From Lysobacteraceae bacterium 2PB (GTDB lineage Bacteria; Pseudomonadota; Gammaproteobacteria; Xanthomonadales; Xanthomonadaceae): DNA of 64,000 nt. Under the pieces are notes generated by a model. The model saw only the letters and a list, made by a program, of their open reading frames with translations, was not told where the DNA came from and did not search any database. The translations under genes were made by a program, and so were the position numbers. Of this stretch, positions 26,633 to 35,907 are shown piece by piece (positions within the stretch are counted from its first letter, which is position 1; every line of letters starts with the position of its first letter). Location of the stretch: NCBI GenBank assembly GCA_005502915.1, contig SCMT01000002.1, positions 1-64,000 of the forward strand, written 5' to 3'.

Positions 26633-28483
26633 TCAGTGGGCGCGGTGCGCGTCGGCGCCTGCGTCGTCGGCCTGCAACGAATCGGCCGGGCGATGCAGCA
26701 GCCACAGCGCACCGAGCGCGGGCGGCCCGAACAGCGTGCAGGCCACGATCCAGGCCCAGCGACGCGCGGACGTCAGGTCGAGACGACGCGTGCGCCACCA
26801 GCCGCCGAGACCGGCCAGCAGCGACAGCACGGCCGCCAGCCACCACATCGCGCGCGGAATCGGCGCCGGGGTCGTGGTTTCCAGCGGCAGCGGCGGTGCG
26901 AACAGGCGCAGTGCGTGGTCGCGCACCGCATGCAATGCCGGCGAGATCACGAAGCTGCGATAGCGGAAAACGGCCGGGTAGTCGTACGCGAGTCGACGGG
27001 TCGCGATCGTCTCGATGCGGCCATCGTCATGCGCGCGCAGCACGTACTGCACCGGCGCGGCGCCCTCCTGGGTGTGCGCGCCGTAGGTGTTGCTGAACAC
27101 GAACAGGTGGCCGTCGACCAGTTCGATGATGTCGAGGTGGTAGATGTCGCGGTACGCGCCGGGGATCGGCACGCGCAGGCGCGGCGTCATCGTGTCGCGA
27201 TGCTCGGCCGCTTCGCGTGCATCGTAGAGGTACAGCGCGCGGTCGCCGATCACGCCCAGTGTCTCGCCGAGCATGCCGACCCCGACGATATGCTCGCCTG
27301 CGGGCAGGCGGATGCGCGCGTGGATGCGTCGGTCGTCGCTGGCGTACTCATATGCGGTGTTGCCGGCGAACAGCAGCACGTCGTCCTTGCCGCCACCCGG
27401 CGCGAGGCCCACCGGCACCGCAGGCGCGGGGAACGCGGCCTGGCCGTCGCCCACGCCCAGCATGCCGACCGCACTGCGATCGTTGAGTCGCCAGCCGTGG
27501 AAGCGCATGTCGTCGTGGCTGAACACCCAGCGCACGCCCTGCGCGCGATCGTCGAATTCCATCGGTGCCACGTTCGCCAGTTCGTGACGCAGCGGCAGCC
27601 TGCGCAGCTGCGAAGGAATGCCCAGCCTGTCCGACAGCGCGATCTGCTCGCGCAACAGCGCGGCGTCGGGATGGCGGCTGCCGTCCAGCGCCAGACGCAT
27701 GCGCGTCCGCGCGTCGGCCTTTTCCACTTCGTTGTGGCCACCGCGCGGCGGCACTGCGGTGTTGTTCGGATGCGAGCCTTCCGCGATCCAGGCGAACTCC
27801 GCGCCGAACGCGGCCAGCACCAGCAGCAAGGACACGCCCACCTGCAGCGGCATCGCCACGATCGCTTCGGCCAGCGGATGTGCCGGCGGCGCATCGAGAT
27901 CGGGCTGGAACGAAGCCAGCACCATGGCGGCCAGGCAGAGCAGGCACAGCGCCTGCAGTGCGAGCATCCACGGGCCGGTGGCCGAGGCCATCGGCAGCAG
28001 CATCAGCAACGGCAGCACGGCCAGCGCGCGCCGCGCACCGCCGAGCATGCCCTGCGCGCCGGCAAGGTAGCCGATCGTCGCCACTTGCAGCCCGGACAGC
28101 GCAAGCAGCCAGTGGCGCAGGTCGACCACGCGCGCGGTCATCGTGTCCTGCCACAGCGCGACCAGCAGGATGGGGACTGCCACCACCACGGCCAGCGCCG
28201 CGACGCAGGCGAGCATGATCGCGATGGCGACGCGATGCGGCGGCATGGGTCGGTGCAGCAGGGTCAGCCACACGTTCGCCTTGCGGTACGTGCCCATCTG
28301 GTACAGGCCCGCGAGCAGGCCGATCGCCAGATGGCAGCCGCCGATGGTCCAGTGCACCACCAGCGGCTGCTGCGCCAGATCGAACACGCGCGTCATGAAT
28401 GCGAGCACCAGCAGGTGCGCGCCGGCCAGCGCCAGCATCAGGGTGCGGAAACGCAGGAATTCGGCCTTGAACAGTTCGAACAT
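26633..28483 (-). CDS. ABC-transporter membrane protein with large extracytoplasmic domain
   Basis: A 616-residue protein starting MFELFKAEFLRFRTLMLALA. The first 260 residues contain about six membrane spans typical of ABC-2-like permeases (LVVHWTIGGCHLAIGLLAGL, AIAIMLACVAALAVVVAVPIL, and so on). A soluble segment of about 270 residues with blade-like beta sequence (VLLFAGNTAYEYAS, HLFVFSNTYGAHTQ) follows, then a final span pair near MWWLAAVLSLLAGLGGW. It is the membrane partner of the ATPase encoded 11 bases upstream. Substrate unknown; related loci respond to cell-envelope stress. Confidence 0.75.
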   Translation of the reverse strand: MFELFKAEFLRFRTLMLALAGAHLLVLAFMTRVFDLAQQPLVVHWTIGGCHLAIGLLAGLYQMGTYRKANVWLTLLHRPMPPHRVAIAIMLACVAALAVVVAVPILLVALWQDTMTARVVDLRHWLLALSGLQVATIGYLAGAQGMLGGARRALAVLPLLMLLPMASATGPWMLALQALCLLCLAAMVLASFQPDLDAPPAHPLAEAIVAMPLQVGVSLLLVLAAFGAEFAWIAEGSHPNNTAVPPRGGHNEVEKADARTRMRLALDGSRHPDAALLREQIALSDRLGIPSQLRRLPLRHELANVAPMEFDDRAQGVRWVFSHDDMRFHGWRLNDRSAVGMLGVGDGQAAFPAPAVPVGLAPGGGKDDVLLFAGNTAYEYASDDRRIHARIRLPAGEHIVGVGMLGETLGVIGDRALYLYDAREAAEHRDTMTPRLRVPIPGAYRDIYHLDIIELVDGHLFVFSNTYGAHTQEGAAPVQYVLRAHDDGRIETIATRRLAYDYPAVFRYRSFVISPALHAVRDHALRLFAPPLPLETTTPAPIPRAMWWLAAVLSLLAGLGGWWRTRRLDLTSARRWAWIVACTLFGPPALGALWLLHRPADSLQADDAGADAHRAH

Positions 28484-28494
28484 GGGGGCTCTCC

Positions 28495-29409
28495 TCAGGC
28501 CGACGCCGTGGGCGCGATGTGGTTCTTGGCGAGGAACGCGTTCACCGCGCGGTCCAGGCTCACCGGCATGCACTGCACGTTGCGCGCACCGGCGCCGCGC
28601 AGGAAATCGCCGAAGCCTTCGTCCTGGTCGAACACGAGGTAATGGTGCAGGCCGTCGATGCGCTGGCGTTCCAGCAGGCCGGGGATGTCGGCGGCGTCCG
28701 GCCCCTTGAACGGGATGTCCGCGACCCAGTGACTGACCCTCGCGCAGAACTCGTCCGGTGCGGACATGTGCACCAGCCGGCCGCGTTCGAGGATGATCAG
28801 GTTGTCGGCGACGCGTTCGATCTCCTCCATCTGGTGCGAGCAGTAGATCACGGTGCATTGGTCGGTCGCGTTGCTGTACATCAGCGATTCCAGGAATGCG
28901 CGCTTGGCGACCACGTCGAGGCCCAGCGTCGGTTCGTCGAGGATCAGCAGTTCCGGCGAGCGCGCCAGCGCCAGCGCGAGGTTGAAGCCCGCGCGTTCGC
29001 CGCGCGAGAGCTGGCCGACCTTCTGTTCGGGCAGGACGTGGTAGTGGCCGATCACCTCGTCGTAGGCGCGCGGGTTCCAGCGTGCGTATTCGCGGCGCTG
29101 CATGCGCGCGATGTCGGCCACGCGCATCCACCCGGGCAGCGTGTGTTCCTCGTTGACGAAGCCGATCCGCGCGCGATCGGCTGGCGTCAATCCCGCGCTG
29201 TCGCGGCCGAGGATGCGCGCGTTGCCGGCGCTCGGCGCCAGGAAACCCAGCAGCACGCGGAACAGGGTGGACTTGCCGGCGCCGTTGGCGCCGACGATGG
29301 CGTGGATGCGACCGCGCGGGATGCACAGGTCGAGATGGTCGAGCGCGAGCTTGCGCCCGAAGCGCTTGCTCAGGCCGTCGGTTTGGATCACGTGATCGGG
29401 AAGGGACAT
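28495..29409 (-). CDS. ABC-transporter ATPase of the YtrA-type locus
   Basis: A 304-residue ATPase with Walker A GANGAGKSTLFRVLLG, signature LSRGERAGFNLALALARS, Walker B LLILDEPTLGL and H-loop IYCSHQMEE, all intact. It energises the membrane protein encoded immediately downstream (11-base gap). Preceded by the GntR gene with a 158-base gap, and with no terminator seen between, so a single operon is likely. The C-terminal 80 residues are a family-specific extension without a recognised fold. Confidence 0.88.
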   Translation of the reverse strand: MSLPDHVIQTDGLSKRFGRKLALDHLDLCIPRGRIHAIVGANGAGKSTLFRVLLGFLAPSAGNARILGRDSAGLTPADRARIGFVNEEHTLPGWMRVADIARMQRREYARWNPRAYDEVIGHYHVLPEQKVGQLSRGERAGFNLALALARSPELLILDEPTLGLDVVAKRAFLESLMYSNATDQCTVIYCSHQMEEIERVADNLIILERGRLVHMSAPDEFCARVSHWVADIPFKGPDAADIPGLLERQRIDGLHHYLVFDQDEGFGDFLRGAGARNVQCMPVSLDRAVNAFLAKNHIAPTASA

Positions 29410-29567
29410 GGCAGGATCCAGGACGGTTCGTGAACCGGATGGAAGGGCAGGAGGGCAGGTCGCGGCCGGAACCCGGCACGACACGATCGCGCCGGGTGCG
29501 GCGCGGGGAATGCGGACTGTGGACGGAGCGGAAGGCGCGGAGCGACCGCGCGCCTCAGCGGCCGTCG

Positions 29568-29978
29568 TCAGGCGGTCTTGCGGGGCGCCAGCGCGCGAAA
29601 CTCGGCGTCCATGCGCGCATGGACCTCCTCGATGGTCGCGTCCAGCGGGACGACATCGTTCACGAAGCGCTGCACCGCCTCGTCGAAGCGGCGCTCGCGC
29701 TCCGCCTCGCTCAGGCGCTGGCGCGGCGGCGCCACGAACAGGCCCAGGCCCTGCCGGCTGTCGACCCAGCCTTCGGTCGTCAGCTCGGCATAGGCCTTGG
29801 CCACGGTGTTGGGATTGATCGTCAGCTGCTGCGCCAGGCCGCGCACGCTGGGCAGCTGGTCGCCGGGCTGCAGCTCGCCGGTGGCGATCTGCATGCGCAC
29901 CGCATCGACGATCTGGCGGACGATCGGACGGGTGTCGCCGGTGGCGATCTGGATCATCAGCGGGCGGGTTCGCGCCAT
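29568..29978 (-). CDS. YtrA-type GntR repressor
   Basis: A 136-residue regulator with a GntR winged helix: PIVRQIVDAVRMQIATGELQ, then LPSVRGLAQQLTINPNTVAK and a wing AELTTEGWVDSRQGLGLFVA. The short C-terminal helix bundle (about 50 residues, no metabolite-binding domain) places it in the YtrA subfamily, whose members usually repress the ABC-transporter operon they belong to. A perfect inverted repeat TGTACT-N9-AGTACA lies just upstream and is the likely operator. The inducing signal is unknown. Confidence 0.9.
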   Translation of the reverse strand: MARTRPLMIQIATGDTRPIVRQIVDAVRMQIATGELQPGDQLPSVRGLAQQLTINPNTVAKAYAELTTEGWVDSRQGLGLFVAPPRQRLSEAERERRFDEAVQRFVNDVVPLDATIEEVHARMDAEFRALAPRKTA

Positions 29979-29995
29979 GGCGGTTCCGAAGCGTG

Positions 29996-30016
29996 TGTAC
30001 TGTGTGTAGTAGTACA
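29996..30016. promoter_or_regulatory. Probable YtrA-type operator
   Basis: TGTACT (29996-30001) and AGTACA (30011-30016) are perfect inverse complements separated by 9 bases, starting 18 bases upstream of the GntR start. The spacing suits a GntR dimer and resembles the operators described for the subfamily. Confidence 0.7.
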
Positions 30017-30320
30017 GCAGTGACGGGACGGGCTGTCAACCATCGCCGCAGCCGCCTGTCGGCTGAACGTCGGGACAGGGCATGACCTTCGACCCTCCCC
30101 TGGCCAAGCGAGGTCCCGCAGTCTGCTCTCGTGCCATGCCGGTCCCTCCGCCGGCACCGGTTGCATCACGCAGGCCCTTGATTCTCCCGGCACCGCCTCC
30201 ATCCATCGAAGGACGGCCGGCCATGACCTCGAAACAGGGACAGGCCCGTTAAAGGAAGGAAGCGCACCCTTGAGGTTCGATTCGCAACATGAATGGAACG
30301 CTGGGGAACTTTTCAGGGAT
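30017..30320. other. Intergenic region between the GntR operon and rpoH
   Basis: About 300 bases with no supported gene. It must hold promoters for both flanking transcripts. A TTGAGG at 30270 could be a -35 for rpoH, but the matching -10 is poor. Nothing else convincing was seen. Confidence 0.4.
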
Positions 30321-30347
30321 TTAGCACTCCAAGCAGGCGACTGCTAA
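30321..30347 (+). promoter_or_regulatory. CIRCE-like element (HrcA operator) ahead of rpoH
   Basis: TTAGCACTC-N9-GACTGCTAA matches the CIRCE consensus TTAGCACTC-N9-GAGTGCTAA in 17 of 18 arm positions with the exact 9-base spacer (CAAGCAGGC). It ends 11 bases before the rpoH start codon, so it lies in the leader or promoter. CIRCE is the binding site of the heat-shock repressor HrcA. Confidence 0.8.
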
Positions 30348-30358
30348 GATCGGATCTT

Positions 30359-31234
<876 letters not shown>

Positions 31235-31260
31235 TCTTCACGATCTTCCGAACGCACCCC

Positions 31261-31284
31261 GACGGCCCGGTTTTCCGGGCCGTC
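31261..31284 (+). terminator. Terminator after rpoH
   Basis: GACGGCCCGG-TTTT-CCGGGCCGTC is a perfect 10-bp stem with a four-base loop 26 bases after the rpoH stop, followed by TTCGTT. Confidence 0.75.
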
Positions 31285-31356
31285 TTCGTTCGTGCCTCCG
31301 GAATCCGTGCCGTCGCGACCTGCTAGGCTTGTGCTTTCCGACACGGGAGCCGGGAC

Positions 31357-32193
31357 ATGGACGACAGGCTGCGGATCGCTCTGCTGATCGATGCGGACAA
31401 CGCGTCGACCGCCAGTCTGGAATACGTCCTCGACGAAATCGCCAGCCTCGGCGTCGCCAACGTGCGCCGGGCTTATGGCGATTGGGGCAGTCCGCATCTG
31501 CGCGGCTGGCGCGAGGCGCTGCTGTCTAACGCCATCCAGCCGATGCAGCAGATCGCCTACACCAGCAAAGGCAATGCCTCGGACATGGCGATGGTGATCG
31601 ATGCGATGGACCTGCTGTACAGCGGCCGCTTCGACGCGTTCGCGCTGATGTCGAGCGATTCCGACTTCACTCCGCTGGCGATGCACCTGCGCGCCCGTGG
31701 CATGCAGGTTTACGGGTTCGGCCGGGCGAAGACGCCGATGGCGTTCAAGTCCGCCTGCACGACGTTCTTCCATGTCGACGTGCCGGAGGAGGCTCCGGCG
31801 TCGCTGCCGGCATCGATGCCGGCAGCGGACCTGCCGAAGACCGTCGCGATCGAAGCGTCGACGTCGGAAGCCTTGCCCGTGGCGCCACCGGCCACGGCGC
31901 CCTCAGTGGTGGCCCGGCCGCCCGGGAAGCGCACGGCCGCGGAGCTGCTCGGTGATGCGAGCCTGATCAACCTGCTGCGGAGCGCGATAGAAGCGACCAA
32001 GGGCGAGGATGGCTGGTCGAATCTGGGTGCGATCACCACGCACATCGCCAACCGCGGCCCGTTCACGCCGAAGAATCATGGCTACAAGACACTGAAGCCG
32101 TTGATCGTGGCGACCGGATTGTTCGAGCTGCATCCGAAAGGCAATCATGTGCGCATGCTGCCATCGAAAGGCCGCAGGAAGAAAACGACTTAG
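31357..32193 (+). CDS. NYN-domain ribonuclease-like protein with OST-HTH domain
   Basis: A 278-residue protein. The N-terminal NYN (PIN-like) domain shows the acidic cluster typical of these nucleases: ALLIDADNAS, KGNASDMAMVIDAMDLL and FALMSSDSDFTPLA. An Ala/Pro linker (residues 145-190) leads to a C-terminal OST-HTH/LOTUS-type domain (NLLRSAIEATKGEDGWSNLG through HPKGNHVRML), an RNA-binding module in eukaryotic LOTUS proteins. The pair suggests a structure-directed RNase; targets are unknown. It stands alone after the rpoH terminator, with no adjacent defence genes. Confidence 0.85.
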   Translation: MDDRLRIALLIDADNASTASLEYVLDEIASLGVANVRRAYGDWGSPHLRGWREALLSNAIQPMQQIAYTSKGNASDMAMVIDAMDLLYSGRFDAFALMSSDSDFTPLAMHLRARGMQVYGFGRAKTPMAFKSACTTFFHVDVPEEAPASLPASMPAADLPKTVAIEASTSEALPVAPPATAPSVVARPPGKRTAAELLGDASLINLLRSAIEATKGEDGWSNLGAITTHIANRGPFTPKNHGYKTLKPLIVATGLFELHPKGNHVRMLPSKGRRKKTT

Positions 32194-32302
32194 TTGATCG
32201 CCTGCGAGGCTTTTCGGTACGGGCCTGCATCCGCAGGATCCGGATATCGCACCGCCGCGCCATGCATGACGATGCGCTCCCGTCTTCATCCGGAGCCCGT
32301 CC

Positions 32303-32770
32303 ATGTCCTTCCAGATCCACGCCTTGCCCCTCGAACTCTTCGCGCCATTGTTCGCCTTGCCCGACGACGCGCTCCACGCGCATGGCGCGCGTCGGGTCGT
32401 CGCCGACGGCCGGCCGGTGTATCCCTGCCGCGTCAGCCTGCAGGATGCGACCGAGGGCGAGCGGTTGGTGCTGCTGCACCACGAACACCAGTCCGCGGAT
32501 ACGCCCTATCGCGCCGCAGGTCCGATCTACGTGCGCGAAGCGGCGGTGATGGCGACGCCCGCGATCGGCGAGGTGCCGGAATTGCTGCGTCGCCGACTGC
32601 TGTCGCTGCGTGCCTACGATGCGCGCGGGATGATGACCGGGGCCGACGTGCGGTCCGGCGAGGACCTGGAGGCGGGCATCGCCGAGCTGTTCGCGATCGA
32701 TCGCGTCGACTGCCTGCACCTGCACTACGCGAAACCCGGCTGCTATGCCTGTCGCGTCGCGCGTGCCTGA
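32303..32770 (+). CDS. DUF1203 family protein
   Basis: A 155-residue protein. The family pattern is clear: YPCRVSLQDATEGERLVLLH near residues 40-60, then SADTPYRAAGPIYVRE, and the C-terminal Cys-containing LHLHYAKPGCYACRVARA. Function of DUF1203 is unknown; it is a small cytoplasmic fold with no signal peptide. Single gene, convergent with the ndh operon. Confidence 0.85.
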   Translation: MSFQIHALPLELFAPLFALPDDALHAHGARRVVADGRPVYPCRVSLQDATEGERLVLLHHEHQSADTPYRAAGPIYVREAAVMATPAIGEVPELLRRRLLSLRAYDARGMMTGADVRSGEDLEAGIAELFAIDRVDCLHLHYAKPGCYACRVARA

Positions 32771-32815
32771 GCAGCGTCAGCCGTCGCGATCATCCATCAC
32801 CTTCACCCATCACGA

Positions 32816-34084
32816 TCAGCCATCGCGCTCGCCGCCGAGGATGATCCGCGCGCTGCGCTGGTAGCTCCAGTACGCCTGCGCCCAGTCGATCAGCACCACG
32901 AGGCGGTTGCGGAAGCCGATCAGGAAGAACACGTGCGCGGCGAGCCAGAACCACCAGGCGAGCAGGCCGGAGAACTTCAGGCCGTGCAGGTCGACCACGG
33001 CGGCCATGCGGCCGATCGTGGCGAGGTTGCCGAAGTCGCGGTAGCGGAACGGCGCGGGCGTTGAGCCGCGCAGTCGCGCGAGGATCGCGCGGGCGACGTG
33101 GCGACCCATCTGCTTCGCGGCGGGCGCGACGCCGGGCACCGGCTTGCCGTCGCACTGGATCGCGGCGAGGTCGCCGGCGACGAAGATCGACGGATGCCCG
33201 GGCACACTGAGGTCGGATTCGACCAGGACGCGGCCGGCGCGATCGAGCGGTACGCCGAGGTCGCGTGCCAGCGGCGATGCGGCGACGCCTGCGGCCCACA
33301 GCACGGTGCGCGCGGCGATGCGCGTGTCGCCGAGCTGCACGCCTTCGTCGTCGATGGCCGCGACCGGCACGCCGGTGCGCACCTCGACGCCGAGCTTCTG
33401 CAACTGCGCGCGGGCCTTTTCCGACAGCGATTCTGGAAAGCTGGCGAGCACGCGCGGGCCGGCTTCGAGCAGCAGCACGCGCGCCTGGCGCGGATCGACG
33501 CGGCGGAATTCGCCGCGCAGCGTGTGGCGTGCGATCTCGGCGAGCGTGCCGGCCAGCTCCACGCCGGTCGGGCCGCCGCCGACGATGGCGAAGGTCAGCC
33601 AAGCATCGCGCTTCGCCGGGTCGTCTTCGGCTTCGGCGCGCTCGAAGGCCGTGAGGATGCGGCGGCGGATGCCCAGCGCATCGTCCAGCGTCTTCAGCCC
33701 GGGCGCGTGCGGCGCCCAGTCGTCGTGGCCGAAATAGGCGTGCGTGGCCCCGCTGGCGAGCAGCAGGTGGTCGAAGGCGAGCCTGCGGCCGTCAGCGAGG
33801 CGTACGTGCTTCTCACCGGGATCGATGCCCGCGACTTCGCCGAGGAGTACCGTCACATTCTTCTGCCGGCGCAGGATCTGGCGCAGCGGCGCGGCGATGT
33901 TCGGTGCGGACAGGCCGGCGGTGGCGACCTGGTAGAGCAGCGGCTGGAACAGGTGGTGGTTGCCGCGATCGAGCAGGGTGATGCGCACCGGTGCGCCTGA
34001 CAGTGCGCGTGCGGCCCAGAGGCCGGCGAAACCGCCGCCGACGATGACGACATGCGGTCTGTCGTCCTGGTGAAGCATGGTCAT
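32816..34084 (-). CDS. ndh: Type II NADH:quinone oxidoreductase (NDH-2)
   Basis: A 422-residue flavoprotein passing electrons from NADH to quinones without pumping protons. Two Rossmann motifs are visible, VVIVGGGFAGLWAARAL for FAD at residues 12-28 and FAIVGGGPTGVELAGTL for NADH around 165. The membrane-docking C-terminus (WWFWLAAHVFFLIGFRNRLV) is amphipathic and aromatic, as usual. The start overlaps the stop of the upstream SDR gene (ATGA), so the two are translated together. Together they form an operon divergent from a GbsR/MarR regulator. Confidence 0.88.
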   Translation of the reverse strand: MTMLHQDDRPHVVIVGGGFAGLWAARALSGAPVRITLLDRGNHHLFQPLLYQVATAGLSAPNIAAPLRQILRRQKNVTVLLGEVAGIDPGEKHVRLADGRRLAFDHLLLASGATHAYFGHDDWAPHAPGLKTLDDALGIRRRILTAFERAEAEDDPAKRDAWLTFAIVGGGPTGVELAGTLAEIARHTLRGEFRRVDPRQARVLLLEAGPRVLASFPESLSEKARAQLQKLGVEVRTGVPVAAIDDEGVQLGDTRIAARTVLWAAGVAASPLARDLGVPLDRAGRVLVESDLSVPGHPSIFVAGDLAAIQCDGKPVPGVAPAAKQMGRHVARAILARLRGSTPAPFRYRDFGNLATIGRMAAVVDLHGLKFSGLLAWWFWLAAHVFFLIGFRNRLVVLIDWAQAYWSYQRSARIILGGERDG

Positions 34085-35082
34085 GACAACGTCCTGGGAG
34101 CGATGGGAAGTCCGTCCGGCGTCGCGTCGTGCGCGGGCGCGATCGCGGTCGCGCCGATCGTGCGCGGCGCGCGGCCGAGCAGCGCCGGCAGCCGGTTCTC
34201 GCCCGGGACGTTGTCGCGCTGGAGCAGTTCCCAGTGGCCGTACGAGAACGGCGTGGCGTGGAACAGGTCGCAGACATGCGAGGCGAGCCGGGCGAGCAGG
34301 TCGGGAACGGGCAGGCGGCGCGCAGGCACGGGCGTGTGCAGCGCGCGGAGCGCGGCCAGGTGTCCGGCGAGCGTGCGCACGTGCAGGCCGCCGAGATCGT
34401 GTTCGCGCACCGGCGGCGCGGGGTCGAGCGCGAGATTGGCGATGGCCTCGCCAAGGTCGCCGACGTCGAGCATCGCGATGCGGCCGGCGGCGGCGGGCGG
34501 CAGCGGATGCACCGGCCAGCGCGCGACGCGGCGGATCCAGCGCGCGCCGAAGCCGCCTTCGCCGTCGAGCAGCGACGGCCGGACGATGTGCCAGTCCGCG
34601 CCGCTGGCGCGCAGCGCGGCCTCGCCATCGCGCTTGGAGCGCAGGAAGCGGCTGCCGGCCGGTCCGTCGAGGCCGAGCGCGGAGATGTGGACCAGGCGCA
34701 GGCCGCGCGCGGCGCAGGCGGTGGCCAGGGCGGCGGGTGCGCGATAGTGGACGCGGTCGTAGGTCTCGCGACCGCGTTCGCGGAGGATGCCGACGCAATT
34801 GACGACGATGTCGCAGCCTTCGACGACAGGCTGCCAGGCGGCGGGATCGAGGAGGCGTTCGAGATGGGCCTCGCGGCCGGGCAGGTCGCCCAGGCCATGA
34901 CGCGGCAGGCGGCGACGGGGGCGGCGGCTGCCGACGACCACCTGCAGCCCGCGGGCGCGGAGCGCGGCGACGACATGGCGGCCGATGAAGCCGGTACCGC
35001 CGAGGACGAGCACGACCGGTGCGGGACTGCCTGCGGGAGGAGGCTTGGTGTCGGCCGGGGCCGGGACTGCGAGAGCGCCCAT
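34081..35082 (-). CDS. NAD(P)-binding atypical SDR (complex I NDUFA9-like)
   Basis: A 333-residue protein with an N-terminal Rossmann motif VVLVLGGTGFIGRHVVAALR and downstream VVNCVGILRERG and VHISALGLDG, the pattern of NDUFA9/NmrA-like atypical short-chain dehydrogenases. The catalytic YxxxK is not evident, so it may bind rather than oxidise substrate. ATG 35082 (MGALAVPAPAD) is chosen because the longer frame would run through the palindromic operator. It overlaps ndh by 4 bases; a role in quinone or respiratory metabolism is inferred from this coupling. Confidence 0.78.
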   Translation of the reverse strand: MGALAVPAPADTKPPPAGSPAPVVLVLGGTGFIGRHVVAALRARGLQVVVGSRRPRRRLPRHGLGDLPGREAHLERLLDPAAWQPVVEGCDIVVNCVGILRERGRETYDRVHYRAPAALATACAARGLRLVHISALGLDGPAGSRFLRSKRDGEAALRASGADWHIVRPSLLDGEGGFGARWIRRVARWPVHPLPPAAAGRIAMLDVGDLGEAIANLALDPAPPVREHDLGGLHVRTLAGHLAALRALHTPVPARRLPVPDLLARLASHVCDLFHATPFSYGHWELLQRDNVPGENRLPALLGRAPRTIGATAIAPAHDATPDGLPIAPRTLS

Positions 35083-35112
35083 GCGCTGCTCCTGTTCGAC
35101 GGTATCGTCGGT

Positions 35113-35134
35113 TATTTCTGTCTTGACAGAAATA
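35113..35134. promoter_or_regulatory. Palindromic operator in the ndh / GbsR divergent promoter
   Basis: TATTTCTGTC-TT-GACAGAAATA is a perfect 10-bp inverted repeat. A consensus -35 (TTGACA, 35123-35128) lies inside it, with TAGGCT 17 bases further on (35146-35151) as the matching -10 for the regulator gene. A repressor bound here would block polymerase on both sides. Confidence 0.75.
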
Positions 35135-35207
35135 TATGACGAACCTAGGCTGCCCGCAAGCCTCGCGCATCCCGTCCGGAATGCCACTGCCCGCCAGGGT
35201 CATCACC

Positions 35208-35786
35208 ATGTCGTCCACGTCTTCGTCCTCCTCGTCCCCTTCCTCTTCCGACGCCACCGCCCGCGATCCGCTGTCGCCGCTGAGCCGGCGTTTCGTCCTG
35301 CACTGGGGCGAGATGGGCTCGCGCTGGGGTGTGAACCGCACGGTCGCGCAGATCCACGCGCTGCTGTTCCACGCCGGCCGGCCGATGCACGCCGAGGAGA
35401 TCGCCGAGACCCTGTCGGTCGCGCGCTCGAACGTGAGCACCAGCCTGCGCGAGCTGACCAACCTCAACCTGGTGCGCACGGTGCACCTGCTCGGCGATCG
35501 TCGCGACCACTTCGAGACCTCGAAGGACGTGTGGGAGCTGTTCCGCGTCATCACCCGCGAGCGCAAGTCGCGCGAGTTCGATCCCACCGTGGCCCTGCTG
35601 AAGGATCTGGTCGCCGACGAGGCCTTCGCGAACGAGCCCGCCGACGCGCGCGCGCGGATCAGGGAAACGCTCGCGCTGATGACCGCGCTGTCGGCCTGGG
35701 GCGAGGAAATGCTGCGCCTGGAGCCGGCGACACTGATGAAGGTGATGAAGCTCGGCGGGAAGATCCAGAAGCTGATGCGCGAATAG
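35208..35786 (+). CDS. GbsR/MarR-family transcriptional regulator
   Basis: A 192-residue regulator with a Ser-rich N-terminus (residues 2-14) and a winged helix-turn-helix: IHALLFHAGRPMHAEEIAET, then SVARSNVSTSLRELTNLNLV and a wing LLGDRRDHFETS. The C-terminal helices would form the dimer. The start is placed at 35208 because an ATG at 35136 lies in the promoter, between the -35 and -10. Relatives are called GbsR-type regulators. Its position opposite the SDR-ndh operon, with a palindrome between, suggests it controls that operon and itself. The sensed signal is unknown. Confidence 0.85.
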   Translation: MSSTSSSSSSPSSSDATARDPLSPLSRRFVLHWGEMGSRWGVNRTVAQIHALLFHAGRPMHAEEIAETLSVARSNVSTSLRELTNLNLVRTVHLLGDRRDHFETSKDVWELFRVITRERKSREFDPTVALLKDLVADEAFANEPADARARIRETLALMTALSAWGEEMLRLEPATLMKVMKLGGKIQKLMRE

Positions 35787-35907
35787 TCCGGTCCCGCAGC
35801 GGCTACACTCCGCGCGGGGCCGCTGCGCGCCGATCGCGCCATGCGGTGACGTATCGTTCCGCGACGCCGCCGCGCGCGCCGTCGCACGCATCGGAGTCGC
35901 GCCGCAC

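Noticed and set aside
31357-32193. NYN/OST-HTH protein as part of a phage-defence system
   Set aside because: The neighbours are rpoH and a DUF1203 gene; there is no partner nuclease, helicase or methyltransferase.
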